Of a DNA stretch of 64,000 nt, positions 25,679 through 34,066 are shown piece after piece; positions within the stretch are counted from its first letter, which is position 1, and the number at the start of each line of letters is the position of its first letter. Position numbers and translations under genes: made by a program. The notes below the pieces were generated by a model, which was not told where the DNA came from, ran no database searches, and saw only the letters and a list, made by a program, of their open reading frames with translations. Origin of the DNA: Pseudoflavitalea sp. G-6-1-2. GTDB lineage: Bacteria; Bacteroidota; Bacteroidia; Chitinophagales; Chitinophagaceae. The stretch lies in the NCBI RefSeq assembly GCF_012927185.1, contig NZ_JABBGB010000001.1:558001-622000 (forward strand). The letters run 5' to 3'.

Positions 25679-26407
25679 TCAGGAGAACAGTTGCTCCGCT
25701 TTTCCGACGGAATCCGGCTTGCCTACATCGATGAAACGGCTTCCGCTATGGTCGAATGACCGGATTATATGCTCCGAAGCCAGATTGAGGTAAACATCAA
25801 CAATGGAGAATTTTCCTTCCTGAACAATCAACGGGAATATGGCCGGACTGATCACATGGATGCCGCTGAATGCTTTCTGATTCACCACAGAAGACACTCT
25901 CCGGATCTTCTCTTCGCCGGAAGTAACATTTCTCCATCCGGTAAGTGTATCGTTTTCATCGAACAGAAAATACCGGCTGGTAGAGCGGTTGGTAACAGCC
26001 AGTGTGGCAAGAGGAGTATTCTTCCGATGCGATTGCAACATCGCTCCCAGATCGAGATCGGTGAGAATGTCTACATTGATGATCACAATCGGATCGGTTG
26101 TATCGCGAAAAAGTGGCGCTGCTTTTTTGAGGCCGCCACCGGTTTCGAGCACAGCATCGCGTTCGTCGCTGATGGTGATATTGCTGCCCCAGCCATTGTT
26201 TTGATCGATGGCATGGATGATCTGTTCGGAGAAATGATGCACGTTCACCACCACATCCTTGATGCCGTGCTGCTGCAAATATTCAACATTACGTTGCAGC
26301 AACGATTTGCCGTTGATGATCGCCAGCGCCTTGGGATGCTTGTCTGTCCATGGTTTGAAGCGGGTTCCCAGGCCGGCGGCAAAGATCATAGCTGAAGGTG
26401 GTCGCAT
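25679..26407 (-). CDS. MurU-like sugar-1-phosphate nucleotidyltransferase
   Basis: A 242-residue nucleotidyltransferase of the hexose-1-phosphate type. The signature MIFAAGLGTRFKPWTDKHPK (residues 7-26) binds the nucleotide; IVIINVDILTDLDLG carries the metal-binding Asp, and ISDERDAVLETGGGLKKA follows the MurU pattern. MurU makes UDP-MurNAc from MurNAc-1-P and UTP, using the product of AmgK, whose relative is encoded 64 bases downstream. Glucose-1-phosphate thymidylyl- or mannose-1-phosphate guanylyltransferase activity cannot be excluded from sequence alone. It lies 38 bases after nadB on the same strand. Confidence 0.82.
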   Translation of the reverse strand: MRPPSAMIFAAGLGTRFKPWTDKHPKALAIINGKSLLQRNVEYLQQHGIKDVVVNVHHFSEQIIHAIDQNNGWGSNITISDERDAVLETGGGLKKAAPLFRDTTDPIVIINVDILTDLDLGAMLQSHRKNTPLATLAVTNRSTSRYFLFDENDTLTGWRNVTSGEEKIRRVSSVVNQKAFSGIHVISPAIFPLIVQEGKFSIVDVYLNLASEHIIRSFDHSGSRFIDVGKPDSVGKAEQLFS

Positions 26408-26445
26408 GCAGTTGCAGATTTAATTGCGCAAGATATAGGAAAAAA

Positions 26446-28044
26446 TTACAGTACGATATTCTGCACCAGTCTGCTCTTCGCCGGATAATCGGTATTGTAA
26501 TGCAGTCCCCTGCTCTCTTTCCTGAACTGTGCACATTTCACAATGAGATAGCTCACGGTGATCATATTGCGCAGTTCGCAGAGTTGCGGAGAAAGCGTGG
26601 TTGCCTGATAAAGCAGTTCTGTTTCTTCCCAGAGCAGATCGAGTCTTCGCAGTGCACGTTCGAGACGAACATTGGTTCTTACGATACCCACGTAATCACT
26701 CATCACCTGCTGCACTTCTTTGAGGCTCTGCGTAATGAGGATCATCTCTTTGGGATCGGTAGTTCCCTGTGCATTCCAGTCGGGGATCGGAGGAATGGGC
26801 TTGCCGTTCGTCTGTTGTGCTGTGCTGTCGAGAAATGCACGATGCGCAAACACCATCGCTTCGAGCAACGAGTTGCTGGCAAGTCGGTTGGCGCCGTGTA
26901 ATCCTGTACTGGCGCACTCTCCCGCTGCATAGAGATTCCGGATGCTGGTTCTTCCCCAGTCATTTGTTTTGATACCGCCACAACTGTAGTGCGCTGCCGG
27001 TACTACAGGGATCATATCTTTTGTAACATCGGTGCCGATAGAGCGGCATTTCTCGTAGATATTCGGGAAGTGCTCAATGAATTTACTGAGAGGGATATGT
27101 CTAACGTCTAAGTATACGTGCTCTGTACCGGTGATCTTCATTTCGCTGTCGATGGCGCGGGCTACGATGTCGCGCGGAGCAAGGTCTTTGCGTTCATCAT
27201 ATCTTTCCATGAAGGCTTCGCCTTTATTGTTGCGCAATATGCCGCCATCGCCACGCACCGCTTCGGTGATGAGGAACGATTGCCCGCGTACACCCGGCTC
27301 ATACAGCGCAGTTGGATGGAACTGAATGAACTCCATGTTCTCGATCCTGCCTTTTGCACGATACACCATCGCTACTCCGTCGCCCGTTGCGATATTGGGA
27401 TTGGTGGTAGATCTGTACACCTGTCCGTTTCCGCCGGTTGCCAGCAATGTAGTGCCTGCAATGATCTTCTCGATCTGATTGGTGCGCAGGTTCAGCACAT
27501 ACACGCCATAACATTCGATATCGGGAGTTGCTTTGGTAACGAGGTAGCCGAGATGGTGCTGTGTGATGAGATCCACCACAAAGCAATGTTTTACAATTTC
27601 TATATTGGAATGTTCGGCCACTGCTGCGAGCAGGGCGCGCTCAATTTCTTTTCCTGTAACATCTTTGTGATGCAGAATGCGGAACTCCGAGTGGCCGCCT
27701 TCCTTGCCCAGCTTGAAATCGCCATCGGCTTCTTTATCGAACTGCGTTCCCCATTCGATCATTTCATGAATGCGGTTCACTCCTTCTTTCACTACCACCT
27801 CCACTACATTCTTATTGCAGAGGCCATCGCCTGAGATGAGCGTATCTTCTATATGTTTCTCAAAACTGTCGCGCTCAAAATCCGTTACACCGGCAATGCC
27901 TCCCTGTGCGTACTTGGTATTGGTTTCGTCGGCACTGGTTTTGGTGATCACTGTAACTTTCCTATCGGGGTATTTGCGGGCGGCCTTCAAAGCGAAGGTG
28001 AGCCCGGCAATGCCTGAGCCTATCACTAAATAATCGGTCTGCAT
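26446..28044 (-). CDS. nadB: L-aspartate oxidase
   Basis: A 532-residue FAD enzyme that oxidises L-aspartate to iminoaspartate, the first step of de novo NAD synthesis. FAD-binding VIGSGIAGLTFALKAARK lies at the N-terminus, and TKYAQGGIAGV, GKEGGHSEFRILHHKD and PAAHYSCGGIKTNDWGRT, with the AAGECASTGLHGANRLASNS segment, are the NadB/succinate dehydrogenase flavoprotein features. I start at ATG 28044; the TTG at 28056 is also in frame. nadA and nadC are not in the window. It heads a minus-strand run with murU, amgK-rapZ and the acyltransferase. Confidence 0.95.
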   Translation of the reverse strand: MQTDYLVIGSGIAGLTFALKAARKYPDRKVTVITKTSADETNTKYAQGGIAGVTDFERDSFEKHIEDTLISGDGLCNKNVVEVVVKEGVNRIHEMIEWGTQFDKEADGDFKLGKEGGHSEFRILHHKDVTGKEIERALLAAVAEHSNIEIVKHCFVVDLITQHHLGYLVTKATPDIECYGVYVLNLRTNQIEKIIAGTTLLATGGNGQVYRSTTNPNIATGDGVAMVYRAKGRIENMEFIQFHPTALYEPGVRGQSFLITEAVRGDGGILRNNKGEAFMERYDERKDLAPRDIVARAIDSEMKITGTEHVYLDVRHIPLSKFIEHFPNIYEKCRSIGTDVTKDMIPVVPAAHYSCGGIKTNDWGRTSIRNLYAAGECASTGLHGANRLASNSLLEAMVFAHRAFLDSTAQQTNGKPIPPIPDWNAQGTTDPKEMILITQSLKEVQQVMSDYVGIVRTNVRLERALRRLDLLWEETELLYQATTLSPQLCELRNMITVSYLIVKCAQFRKESRGLHYNTDYPAKSRLVQNIVL

Positions 28045-28070
28045 ACTAATTTTCAATTCGGGCGGTAAAA

Positions 28071-28793
28071 TTATGGGTTATTGCGCGATTGCAGATATTT
28101 CCTGCTTCCTGTAACCAGTAACAGCTGAGCCAGGCAATAGGTTGACATTATAAACATGCCAGCGGCAGAAAATGAATGATAGAACTTATCGAAGCCCAGC
28201 ACAGAGTCTGAAATCACAAAGAGCAGCGCTCCTGTAACGCAGAGTGCGCCTGATAATTGTCTCGGAAAATGAAAGGCGTTGACAGCGGCCAGCAGCATGG
28301 TTCCGATCACGGCAGCATACAGCAATACCGGAATTTCCAATGGTCCGGCCCCTTCGCGAAGCAGGTAGAAAAATAGGCCGATATACACCATCACCAGAAA
28401 TACCAGTACCGGATTCCACGGCCTTCCGGGCTTGTTTTGCTTTTTCACTTTCAGAAAAAAGAGGATATAAAAAATATGTGCAATGAGAAAACTGATCAGT
28501 CCTCCGATGAAGTACAACTCGCTTTTTGATGCAAACAGCAGCAGCGTATCTCCTCCGCAGGAGAAGAGCAATGCCAGCTGAATCAATCGCCTTCCTTTCT
28601 TGTCTTCTAATGGATACCCGTTGAACCAGAGCAGCAAAAGCAGCATCAGCAAGGGTTTGGTAACATACCGCATTTGCTCGCAGCCCAGTTGGATGGCTGT
28701 GAGGTCGGCGATGGCATCCAGCAGAAAAAGCAGGAGCCATAGTCTGTTGAATCTACTTTTAACAGGCTGATCAATATTCAATGCTGTAGGCAA
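28071..28793 (-). CDS. YhhN family membrane protein (lysoplasmalogenase-like)
   Basis: A 240-residue protein with about eight hydrophobic segments and the YhhN pattern: VTKPLLMLLLLLWF, SCGGDTLLL (acidic residue in the third segment), FIGGLISFLIAHIFYILFF and FVISDSVLGFDKF. Family members include the animal TMEM86 lysoplasmalogenases; the bacterial activity is not settled. The only initiation codons near the N-terminus are TTG (28793 and 28781), both inside the end of the upstream lipoprotein gene, giving a 23-base overlap and suggesting translational coupling. Confidence 0.85.
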   Translation of the reverse strand: MPTALNIDQPVKSRFNRLWLLLFLLDAIADLTAIQLGCEQMRYVTKPLLMLLLLLWFNGYPLEDKKGRRLIQLALLFSCGGDTLLLFASKSELYFIGGLISFLIAHIFYILFFLKVKKQNKPGRPWNPVLVFLVMVYIGLFFYLLREGAGPLEIPVLLYAAVIGTMLLAAVNAFHFPRQLSGALCVTGALLFVISDSVLGFDKFYHSFSAAGMFIMSTYCLAQLLLVTGSRKYLQSRNNP

Positions 28794-29541
28794 ATTTTGC
28801 GGGATCGTTTACAATTTCCAGCAGATTGTATTTCAGCGTCACGGTTCTTTTATCGTCCGATACTTTCAGCAGTGGATTGGTTACGTTTTTTACGATACGG
28901 GGGAGTTTGAAGTTGGTGGTGTAGGTGATCTCGATGCCCTGTTCGATCATTTTCTTCAGGTCGGATACCATTGGCTTCAGCATGAACTCTTTGAATTTTA
29001 CGGTATCCACTTTTCTGCTGATGAGGCCGTTGGCAATTTTTACATCGTAAACGCCAACGAGATCACTCATGCCGGCATCATCGGGGTTCGAATTGTTAGC
29101 TGGCTTCTGATCAGATTTCCAGAGGCCCGTCATGGTATTGTTCATGATGGTTCCCTGCGACTCCATCAGTTGTTCGAGCTGTCCGGCATTTTGGTATGGG
29201 ATGCGTACATCGATCTTCAGCAGCTTCTCTTTCATATTGAGTTTCAGCGCTACTTTGCCATCTTTCATCCAGGCGATCTTTGCGCGTTGAGCTTCATCTG
29301 CGGAATCGATGATCGACTGCATGGAGATTACCGTATCCATTGGTCTGTCGAGGCCGCTGCTGGTAACTTCTTCATCGCCGATAAAAGCCTGGGCCAGATC
29401 GAGCAATTTGCCCATATCCATCCTCGATTCGAAAACTCCTCCGCCATTTTCATTGACTACCACATCTTCATTCACTTCATAACAGGCAGCCAGTACAAAT
29501 GCAAAGATGAGCACAGAGAGGTATCTCAGGGATTTCAACAT
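28771..29541 (-). CDS. Lipoprotein of unknown function
   Basis: A 256-residue exported lipoprotein. The ATG at 29541 (MLKSLRYLSVLIFAFVLAAC) gives a lipobox with acceptor Cys20; ATG 29553 is an alternative. The mature part is a mixed alpha/beta protein (EDVVVNENGGGVFESRMDMG; ISRKVDTVKFKEFMLKPM) without catalytic motifs. The YEVNEDVVVNENGGG start resembles small Bacteroidota lipoproteins of unknown role. It overlaps the YhhN gene by 23 bases on the same strand. Confidence 0.78.
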   Translation of the reverse strand: MLKSLRYLSVLIFAFVLAACYEVNEDVVVNENGGGVFESRMDMGKLLDLAQAFIGDEEVTSSGLDRPMDTVISMQSIIDSADEAQRAKIAWMKDGKVALKLNMKEKLLKIDVRIPYQNAGQLEQLMESQGTIMNNTMTGLWKSDQKPANNSNPDDAGMSDLVGVYDVKIANGLISRKVDTVKFKEFMLKPMVSDLKKMIEQGIEITYTTNFKLPRIVKNVTNPLLKVSDDKRTVTLKYNLLEIVNDPAKFAYSIEY

Positions 29542-29572
29542 TGGGCGAATCATTTTGCACAAGGTAACAGAT

Positions 29573-30526
29573 TTACCCAATACTTGCCTGATACCAGCAG
29601 CTAAATGTGAGGGTTTGGCGTGGGCTCATGCGTATCAGTCCCATACCGTTATTGAAGCTGTTTGGCGCCGCACTGAGGTTTTCGATGGCGATGCTTTCGC
29701 GGTCGTCGGGTGTGTAGATCTGGAGGTAGGGATACCTGGCATTCACGTAAAAGGCTATCCGGAGCTGGTTTTCAGGATTGTACAGAATGCAGCATGGTGT
29801 ACCTTCTTCGTTGTCGAGCAGAAAGCAGTTATCGAGATGGCGGCTGCCGAGTTCGGCTCCGTACAGAAAGCTATCGTCAAAAACAGTATTTCCGGTAGGG
29901 ATCAGTTTTTCATCGAATTCGAGCAAGGTATCCGAACGGAACTGCAGCTGGTACTGATCCACTTTTCCGCCGAGCCTGAAGTAAGGATGCCACCCATCGC
30001 TCATGGGAATGAAACCATCCGTAAGATTGGTTACTGTTGTCTCCACCTGCAACGCATTATCCGGATGCAGTGAATACTTCACTTCACACATATAATTGAA
30101 GGGAAATCCGGCATCGTCTTTTTTGTATTGATAGCGAAGGCGAACGGCCGCCATATTATCGTCGGCCAGCTGATCTACGAGGTTGAAAGGCTTATTGGCG
30201 AGCAGGCCGTGAATAGCAGAGCCATCCTGAAACCTGTTAGCAAATTCATAAGTTATTTCATCAAAACTGTAGGTACCGCCGGGTATCCTGCAGGCAAAGG
30301 GAGACAGCTTTGCACTCTTGTATGAAAGATGCAGAAATCGTTCGAGATCAGCCTTTCCTGCGTAATTGTCTATAATATTGATCCGGCGGCCATTAAGAGG
30401 TATTTCAAATCCATGAAGAAGGGCGCCGTGGTCTGGTAGTATACTGATTGTTGTGCCAGTTATCTTATCTTGCAATCTGAGAATGTTCAGCTGATCCTCC
30501 GTAATCCGGTCGATTCCAAAGCTCAT
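29573..30526 (-). CDS. Aldose 1-epimerase family protein
   Basis: A 317-residue galactose-mutarotase-fold protein. ATG 30526 (MSFGIDRITEDQLN) is the likely start; the frame runs on upstream to 30871, but that part lies antisense to galK. Beta-sandwich features include PDHGALLHGFEIPLNG, IHGLLANKPFN, VTNLTDGFIPMSDGWHPYF and IAIENLSAAPNSFNNGMG, where the His and Glu residues resemble the catalytic pair. It is divergent from galK with 51 bases between starts, a classical galactose arrangement, so interconversion of galactose anomers before phosphorylation is the likely role. The weaker resemblance to GalM proper leaves a YeaD-like sugar epimerase possible. Confidence 0.82.
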   Translation of the reverse strand: MSFGIDRITEDQLNILRLQDKITGTTISILPDHGALLHGFEIPLNGRRINIIDNYAGKADLERFLHLSYKSAKLSPFACRIPGGTYSFDEITYEFANRFQDGSAIHGLLANKPFNLVDQLADDNMAAVRLRYQYKKDDAGFPFNYMCEVKYSLHPDNALQVETTVTNLTDGFIPMSDGWHPYFRLGGKVDQYQLQFRSDTLLEFDEKLIPTGNTVFDDSFLYGAELGSRHLDNCFLLDNEEGTPCCILYNPENQLRIAFYVNARYPYLQIYTPDDRESIAIENLSAAPNSFNNGMGLIRMSPRQTLTFSCWYQASIG

Positions 30527-30577
30527 AGTATCTTTATTAAATCGTAGAATTTTTAAATTTAAATCATTTTCACTGAT

Positions 30578-31750
30578 ATGCCGATAGTAGAACGTTTGCG
30601 TAAAAAATTCCGGGAATTGTATGGACAGGAACCGATCGTAGTAGCAGCACCCGGACGAGTGAACCTGATCGGAGAGCATACAGACTACAACGAAGGTTTT
30701 GTATTGCCCGGTGCCGTTGACAAACGCATGTACATTGCCATTGCTTCCGTAGCAGAACCGGCCATCACCATCTACGCCAATCAATTCAAAGAAAGTTACA
30801 CTTTCAATCCCACAGAAGAACTTCAACCTGTAACCGGCTGGATGAACTATCTGCTCGGTGTAACTCATCATATCAAAGCTGCGGGCAAAACTATCGGTGG
30901 CGCACAGGTGCTTATCGATGGCGATATCCCTGTTGGTGCAGGCATGAGCTCATCCGCTGCACTCTGCTCTGCATACGGCTTTGCGCTGAACGAATTGTTC
31001 AGTCTCGGACTCACCAGAATGGAACTGGCATTTATCGGACAGAAAACAGAACATACTTTTGTTGGCGTAAAATGCGGCATCATGGATCAGTTCGCCAGTC
31101 TTCATGGCAAACGTGGTCATGTGATGAAGCTCGACTGCCGCAATCTCGAATACGAATACATCCCCTTCGAATTTCCCGATCACAAAATTGTACTGGTGAA
31201 CAGTATGGTGAGCCACTCACTGGCAGGCTCCGAATACAATGTGCGCAGACAACAATGCGAAGAAGGCGTGGGCATTCTCAAGAAATCTTACCCGGCCATC
31301 AACTCGCTGCGCGATGTGAGTCTGGAAATGCTGCAGGAACATCATCACGAATTAACACCGGTGGTGTACGACAGATGCTGGTATGTAGTAACGGAAAAAG
31401 ATCGGCTGCTCAATGGCTGCGAAGCATTGAAACGCGGCGACCTGCAGGCATTCGGCAAACTGATGATCGCCACGCATAACGGCCTCAGCAAACAATACGC
31501 TGTAAGCTGCACCCAGCTCGATTTTCTGGCCGAACGTGCCGGATATATCGAAGGTGTGATGGGATCGAGAATGATGGGCGGAGGCTTCGGCGGATGCACC
31601 ATCAACATCGTTCAGACAGAAGCGGTGGAAGCTTTCACCCATCAGATCCAACGCTCATTCGAAACGCTGTTTCAGGTAACACCCGAAGTGTACGTTACGC
31701 AGATCGAAGACGGCACTCATGTAGTGGTGGGAGATGAAGTATATCACTAA
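30578..31750 (+). CDS. galK: Galactokinase
   Basis: A 390-residue GHMP kinase that makes galactose-1-phosphate from galactose and ATP in the Leloir pathway. The signature GRVNLIGEHTDYNEGFVLP (about residues 26-44) is specific to galactokinase, PVGAGMSSSAAL is the ATP-binding GHMP motif (around residues 115-126), and GSRMMGGGFGGCTINIV near the end is the third motif. It is divergent from the aldose epimerase gene and followed by a strong terminator. galT and galE are not in the window. Confidence 0.96.
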   Translation: MPIVERLRKKFRELYGQEPIVVAAPGRVNLIGEHTDYNEGFVLPGAVDKRMYIAIASVAEPAITIYANQFKESYTFNPTEELQPVTGWMNYLLGVTHHIKAAGKTIGGAQVLIDGDIPVGAGMSSSAALCSAYGFALNELFSLGLTRMELAFIGQKTEHTFVGVKCGIMDQFASLHGKRGHVMKLDCRNLEYEYIPFEFPDHKIVLVNSMVSHSLAGSEYNVRRQQCEEGVGILKKSYPAINSLRDVSLEMLQEHHHELTPVVYDRCWYVVTEKDRLLNGCEALKRGDLQAFGKLMIATHNGLSKQYAVSCTQLDFLAERAGYIEGVMGSRMMGGGFGGCTINIVQTEAVEAFTHQIQRSFETLFQVTPEVYVTQIEDGTHVVVGDEVYH

Positions 31751-31768
31751 CAGATTTCATCAAAATAC

Positions 31769-31807
31769 AAATCGGGCGTATCTGAAAAGATGCGCCCGAT
31801 TTTTTTA
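31769..31807. terminator. Terminator between galK and the DJ-1 gene
   Basis: AATCGGGCG and CGCCCGATT form a long hairpin extended by ATC/GAT pairs, followed by a T tract on the plus strand. Because the DJ-1 gene converges, it may also stop transcripts from that side. Confidence 0.85.
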
Positions 31808-31822
31808 CTAACCCTGTTTGTT

Positions 31823-32425
31823 CTATTCTGCTGCTGCGAGCAGTCTGTTATTCATGCCTGCACTTTTGAAGAGTTCATATACTGCTTCGGTTGTTTCTTC
31901 TTCCAGCACATCGAATTTTTTGAAGATGGCCATCATCATTTCCAGCGCTGCTGCGCCATTGGCTGTGATGATATGCTCGTCACTAACACAAGGCTCGTTT
32001 CTGTAATGCGCGGCGCCATTGTAATCAGGAGCCAGCTCTTTCAGATATTCGGCGCCATTGCTGGTATGCGGAATATGATCGAGAAAGCCATGATTGGCCA
32101 GCATTACCGTAGCTCCGCAAATTGCTGCCACTGTTTTGCCCGCATGCACAAACGATTCTACCAGCATGGTCAGCTCCTGAAAATCGCCATTCTCCCATGC
32201 TTCGCCTCCGGGCAGAAAAAGCAGATCGATCTTCTTCGGATCCACATCGGCCAGTGAATGATCCGGTTCTATTCTAATGTCTCCCATGGATGTTACCGGA
32301 TGTCCATCCAGTGAAAATGTACGGATCATGAAATCTGAATATTTGTTGAGATGCGCTACTGTGTATGCTGCCTCCCAATCTGCATAGCCGTTAAATACGA
32401 ACAGATAACATATTCTCTTTTTCAT
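31823..32425 (-). CDS. DJ-1/PfpI family protein
   Basis: A 200-residue glutamine-amidotransferase-like fold protein. The nucleophile-elbow Cys103 lies in TVAAICGATVMLANHGFLD, with the family Glu equivalent early (WEAAYTV) and IDLLFLPGGEAWENGDF. Relatives act as chaperones, glyoxalases or stress proteins; which one applies is not readable. It is the last gene of a minus-strand set with a GyrI-like protein and a WYL regulator, and may be their regulated effector. Confidence 0.9.
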   Translation of the reverse strand: MKKRICYLFVFNGYADWEAAYTVAHLNKYSDFMIRTFSLDGHPVTSMGDIRIEPDHSLADVDPKKIDLLFLPGGEAWENGDFQELTMLVESFVHAGKTVAAICGATVMLANHGFLDHIPHTSNGAEYLKELAPDYNGAAHYRNEPCVSDEHIITANGAAALEMMMAIFKKFDVLEEETTEAVYELFKSAGMNNRLLAAAE

Positions 32426-32463
32426 GATTATTGTATTTGAGGTGGTTTCAAAATGTGTTCAGC

Positions 32464-32913
32464 CTATACCAGTCCCATTTGTACGGACGTGATATTGTTC
32501 TCAGGATTTTCAAAGTCGATATTCACATAGATCTCGCGGCATTCATCGTTGATGGGAATCCGTCGGTCGTCGATGTACTTGAACAGTTGTCCGTATACAC
32601 CAGCAAGGCCATCCCATGTGCCGAGATGCTCATGCACCAACGCTTTGAATGCAGGCAGTTCTTTTACTTTGAACTTGTCCGAGACAACTTTTCCCTGAAT
32701 CGGCAGGGCAATTTCAAGCGTGAATTCAGTATCGGGTTTGCCATCTGCTCCGCGATAGATCCAGTAAACAGGACCGCTCACCAGCACCTGTTGATTAACA
32801 GCCTCGATCTGCAGGTCTTTGATGGTAGTACCAATGTACTGGTGCAGGGTGTTCAGGGTTGTACGGAACGATCCGTAAAGAACGGTTACCGTGGGGTGAG
32901 TCTTAATTTCCAT
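32464..32913 (-). CDS. GyrI-like small-molecule-binding domain protein
   Basis: A 149-residue stand-alone domain with the SHS2/GyrI-like pattern: alternating strands VTVLYGSFRTT, FTLEIALPIQ, ELPAFKALVHEHLGTWDG and a final REIYVNIDFENPENN. The fold is the effector domain of AraC-type regulators and of E. coli SbmC/GyrI. Usually such free domains bind or degrade small ligands. It lies 38 bases upstream of the DJ-1 gene and 89 bases downstream of the WYL regulator gene, so the three probably form one unit. Confidence 0.82.
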   Translation of the reverse strand: MEIKTHPTVTVLYGSFRTTLNTLHQYIGTTIKDLQIEAVNQQVLVSGPVYWIYRGADGKPDTEFTLEIALPIQGKVVSDKFKVKELPAFKALVHEHLGTWDGLAGVYGQLFKYIDDRRIPINDECREIYVNIDFENPENNITSVQMGLV

Positions 32914-33002
32914 GCTTTTTGCGTTTGTTTACACAAATAAACAATGGGGTAGTGACAGCCCTATGTCAGCAGGAAGTCACAGAATCGATAAAATCTTCGC
33001 TG

Positions 33003-33956
33003 TTAGCCCAGATAATGCTGGTGAAGCTCCTGTGTGAGGGAGGCCATTTTGTCTTTCAGCTCCTGCGGAGATTCAACTTTTACGCTGTTGGTGTAAGTGA
33101 GCAGCCAGCGGCCGAAGTATTCGAGGTGTTCGGTCATGAAGATCATGCGGGAGCAATCGTCATTCACCGGTTCTTCTTTTACGAAGCCGTAGTAGTAGCG
33201 GCTGTTCTTGATGTATTTGGCGGTGTCGTTATTCATGGTGATCACCACTTCAAGCATTTCCCTGCTTTCTGTTCGCAGCTTTTCGATGTAACTGTGGAGC
33301 GTGGGATGTTTGTCGGCTTCGAAGCTTTCGTCTTTTACCTGAAGGCGCTGAATGCGGCTCACCCTGAAATCGCGGTAACCCTTGCGCAGCCTGCACCAGC
33401 CGATGAGGTGCCAGTACATGCTGTAGTACCAGAGACCGATCGGTTCTACAATTCTTTCAGACAGTTCTTCTTTACCTCCGGAATGATACCTGATGAAGAT
33501 GGCTTTCTTTTCAACGATAGCCTGCTGCAATGCAGAGAGATGCGATTCGGCTTCTTCATCGGGCACCCGCATTCTCAGCACTTCGATATTGTTGGTGAGA
33601 TGATCCAGATTCTCTTTATCGGTGGTTCTCAGAACGGCCTTGATCTTGAACAATGCCTCGGCAAAATGTTTGCGAACAGAGCCGTCTGTGAGTTTCTCAG
33701 CGAGCTTGCCGCCAAGGAGCAGCGCATTGGCTTCCTGCTGGCTGAACATCACCGGAGGAAGGCGATATCCTTCCATGATGGTATAGCCGGTACCAGCCTC
33801 TCCAATAACGGGAACACCACTTTCGTCCAATGCTTTCACATCGCGGTAAACCGTGCGCAGACTGATGTTGAAGCGATCCGCAATTTCCTGTGCGGTTACC
33901 CTTCGTTTGCTTTGAAGGTGAGTGAGAATGGCGTGGAGTCGGTCTATCCTGTTCAC
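33003..33956 (-). CDS. HTH/WYL domain transcriptional regulator (YafY-like)
   Basis: A 317-residue regulator beginning with a GTG start (GTG at 33956, MNRIDRLHAILTHL). The N-terminal winged helix shows RVTAQEIADRFNISLRTVYRDVKAL, followed by a WYL domain with WYYSMYWHLIGWCRLRKGYRDFRVSRI (in part: IGWCRLRKGYRDFRVSRI), and a C-terminal WCX domain. WYL proteins bind ligands or nucleic acids and control nearby genes. The GyrI-like and DJ-1 genes follow on the same strand and are likely targets. Confidence 0.93.
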   Translation of the reverse strand: MNRIDRLHAILTHLQSKRRVTAQEIADRFNISLRTVYRDVKALDESGVPVIGEAGTGYTIMEGYRLPPVMFSQQEANALLLGGKLAEKLTDGSVRKHFAEALFKIKAVLRTTDKENLDHLTNNIEVLRMRVPDEEAESHLSALQQAIVEKKAIFIRYHSGGKEELSERIVEPIGLWYYSMYWHLIGWCRLRKGYRDFRVSRIQRLQVKDESFEADKHPTLHSYIEKLRTESREMLEVVITMNNDTAKYIKNSRYYYGFVKEEPVNDDCSRMIFMTEHLEYFGRWLLTYTNSVKVESPQELKDKMASLTQELHQHYLG

Positions 33957-34066
33957 AACAATAGTTTATGCAGGCACTAAATTACTACTATGAAATTGTT
34001 TACCCGCTCTTTTTACTACTTTTATCCCTCCAAATCCTGAACAGGATTATACATTCAACATAGTTT

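Noticed and set aside
30527-30871. N-terminal extension of the aldose epimerase frame
   Set aside because: The extra 115 residues lie antisense to galK and have no family similarity; the ATG at 30526 fits the normal length.
32919-33980. 353-codon frame on the plus strand opposite the WYL regulator
   Set aside because: The regulator frame has full domain motifs; the opposite product is an unstructured Phe/His-rich sequence.
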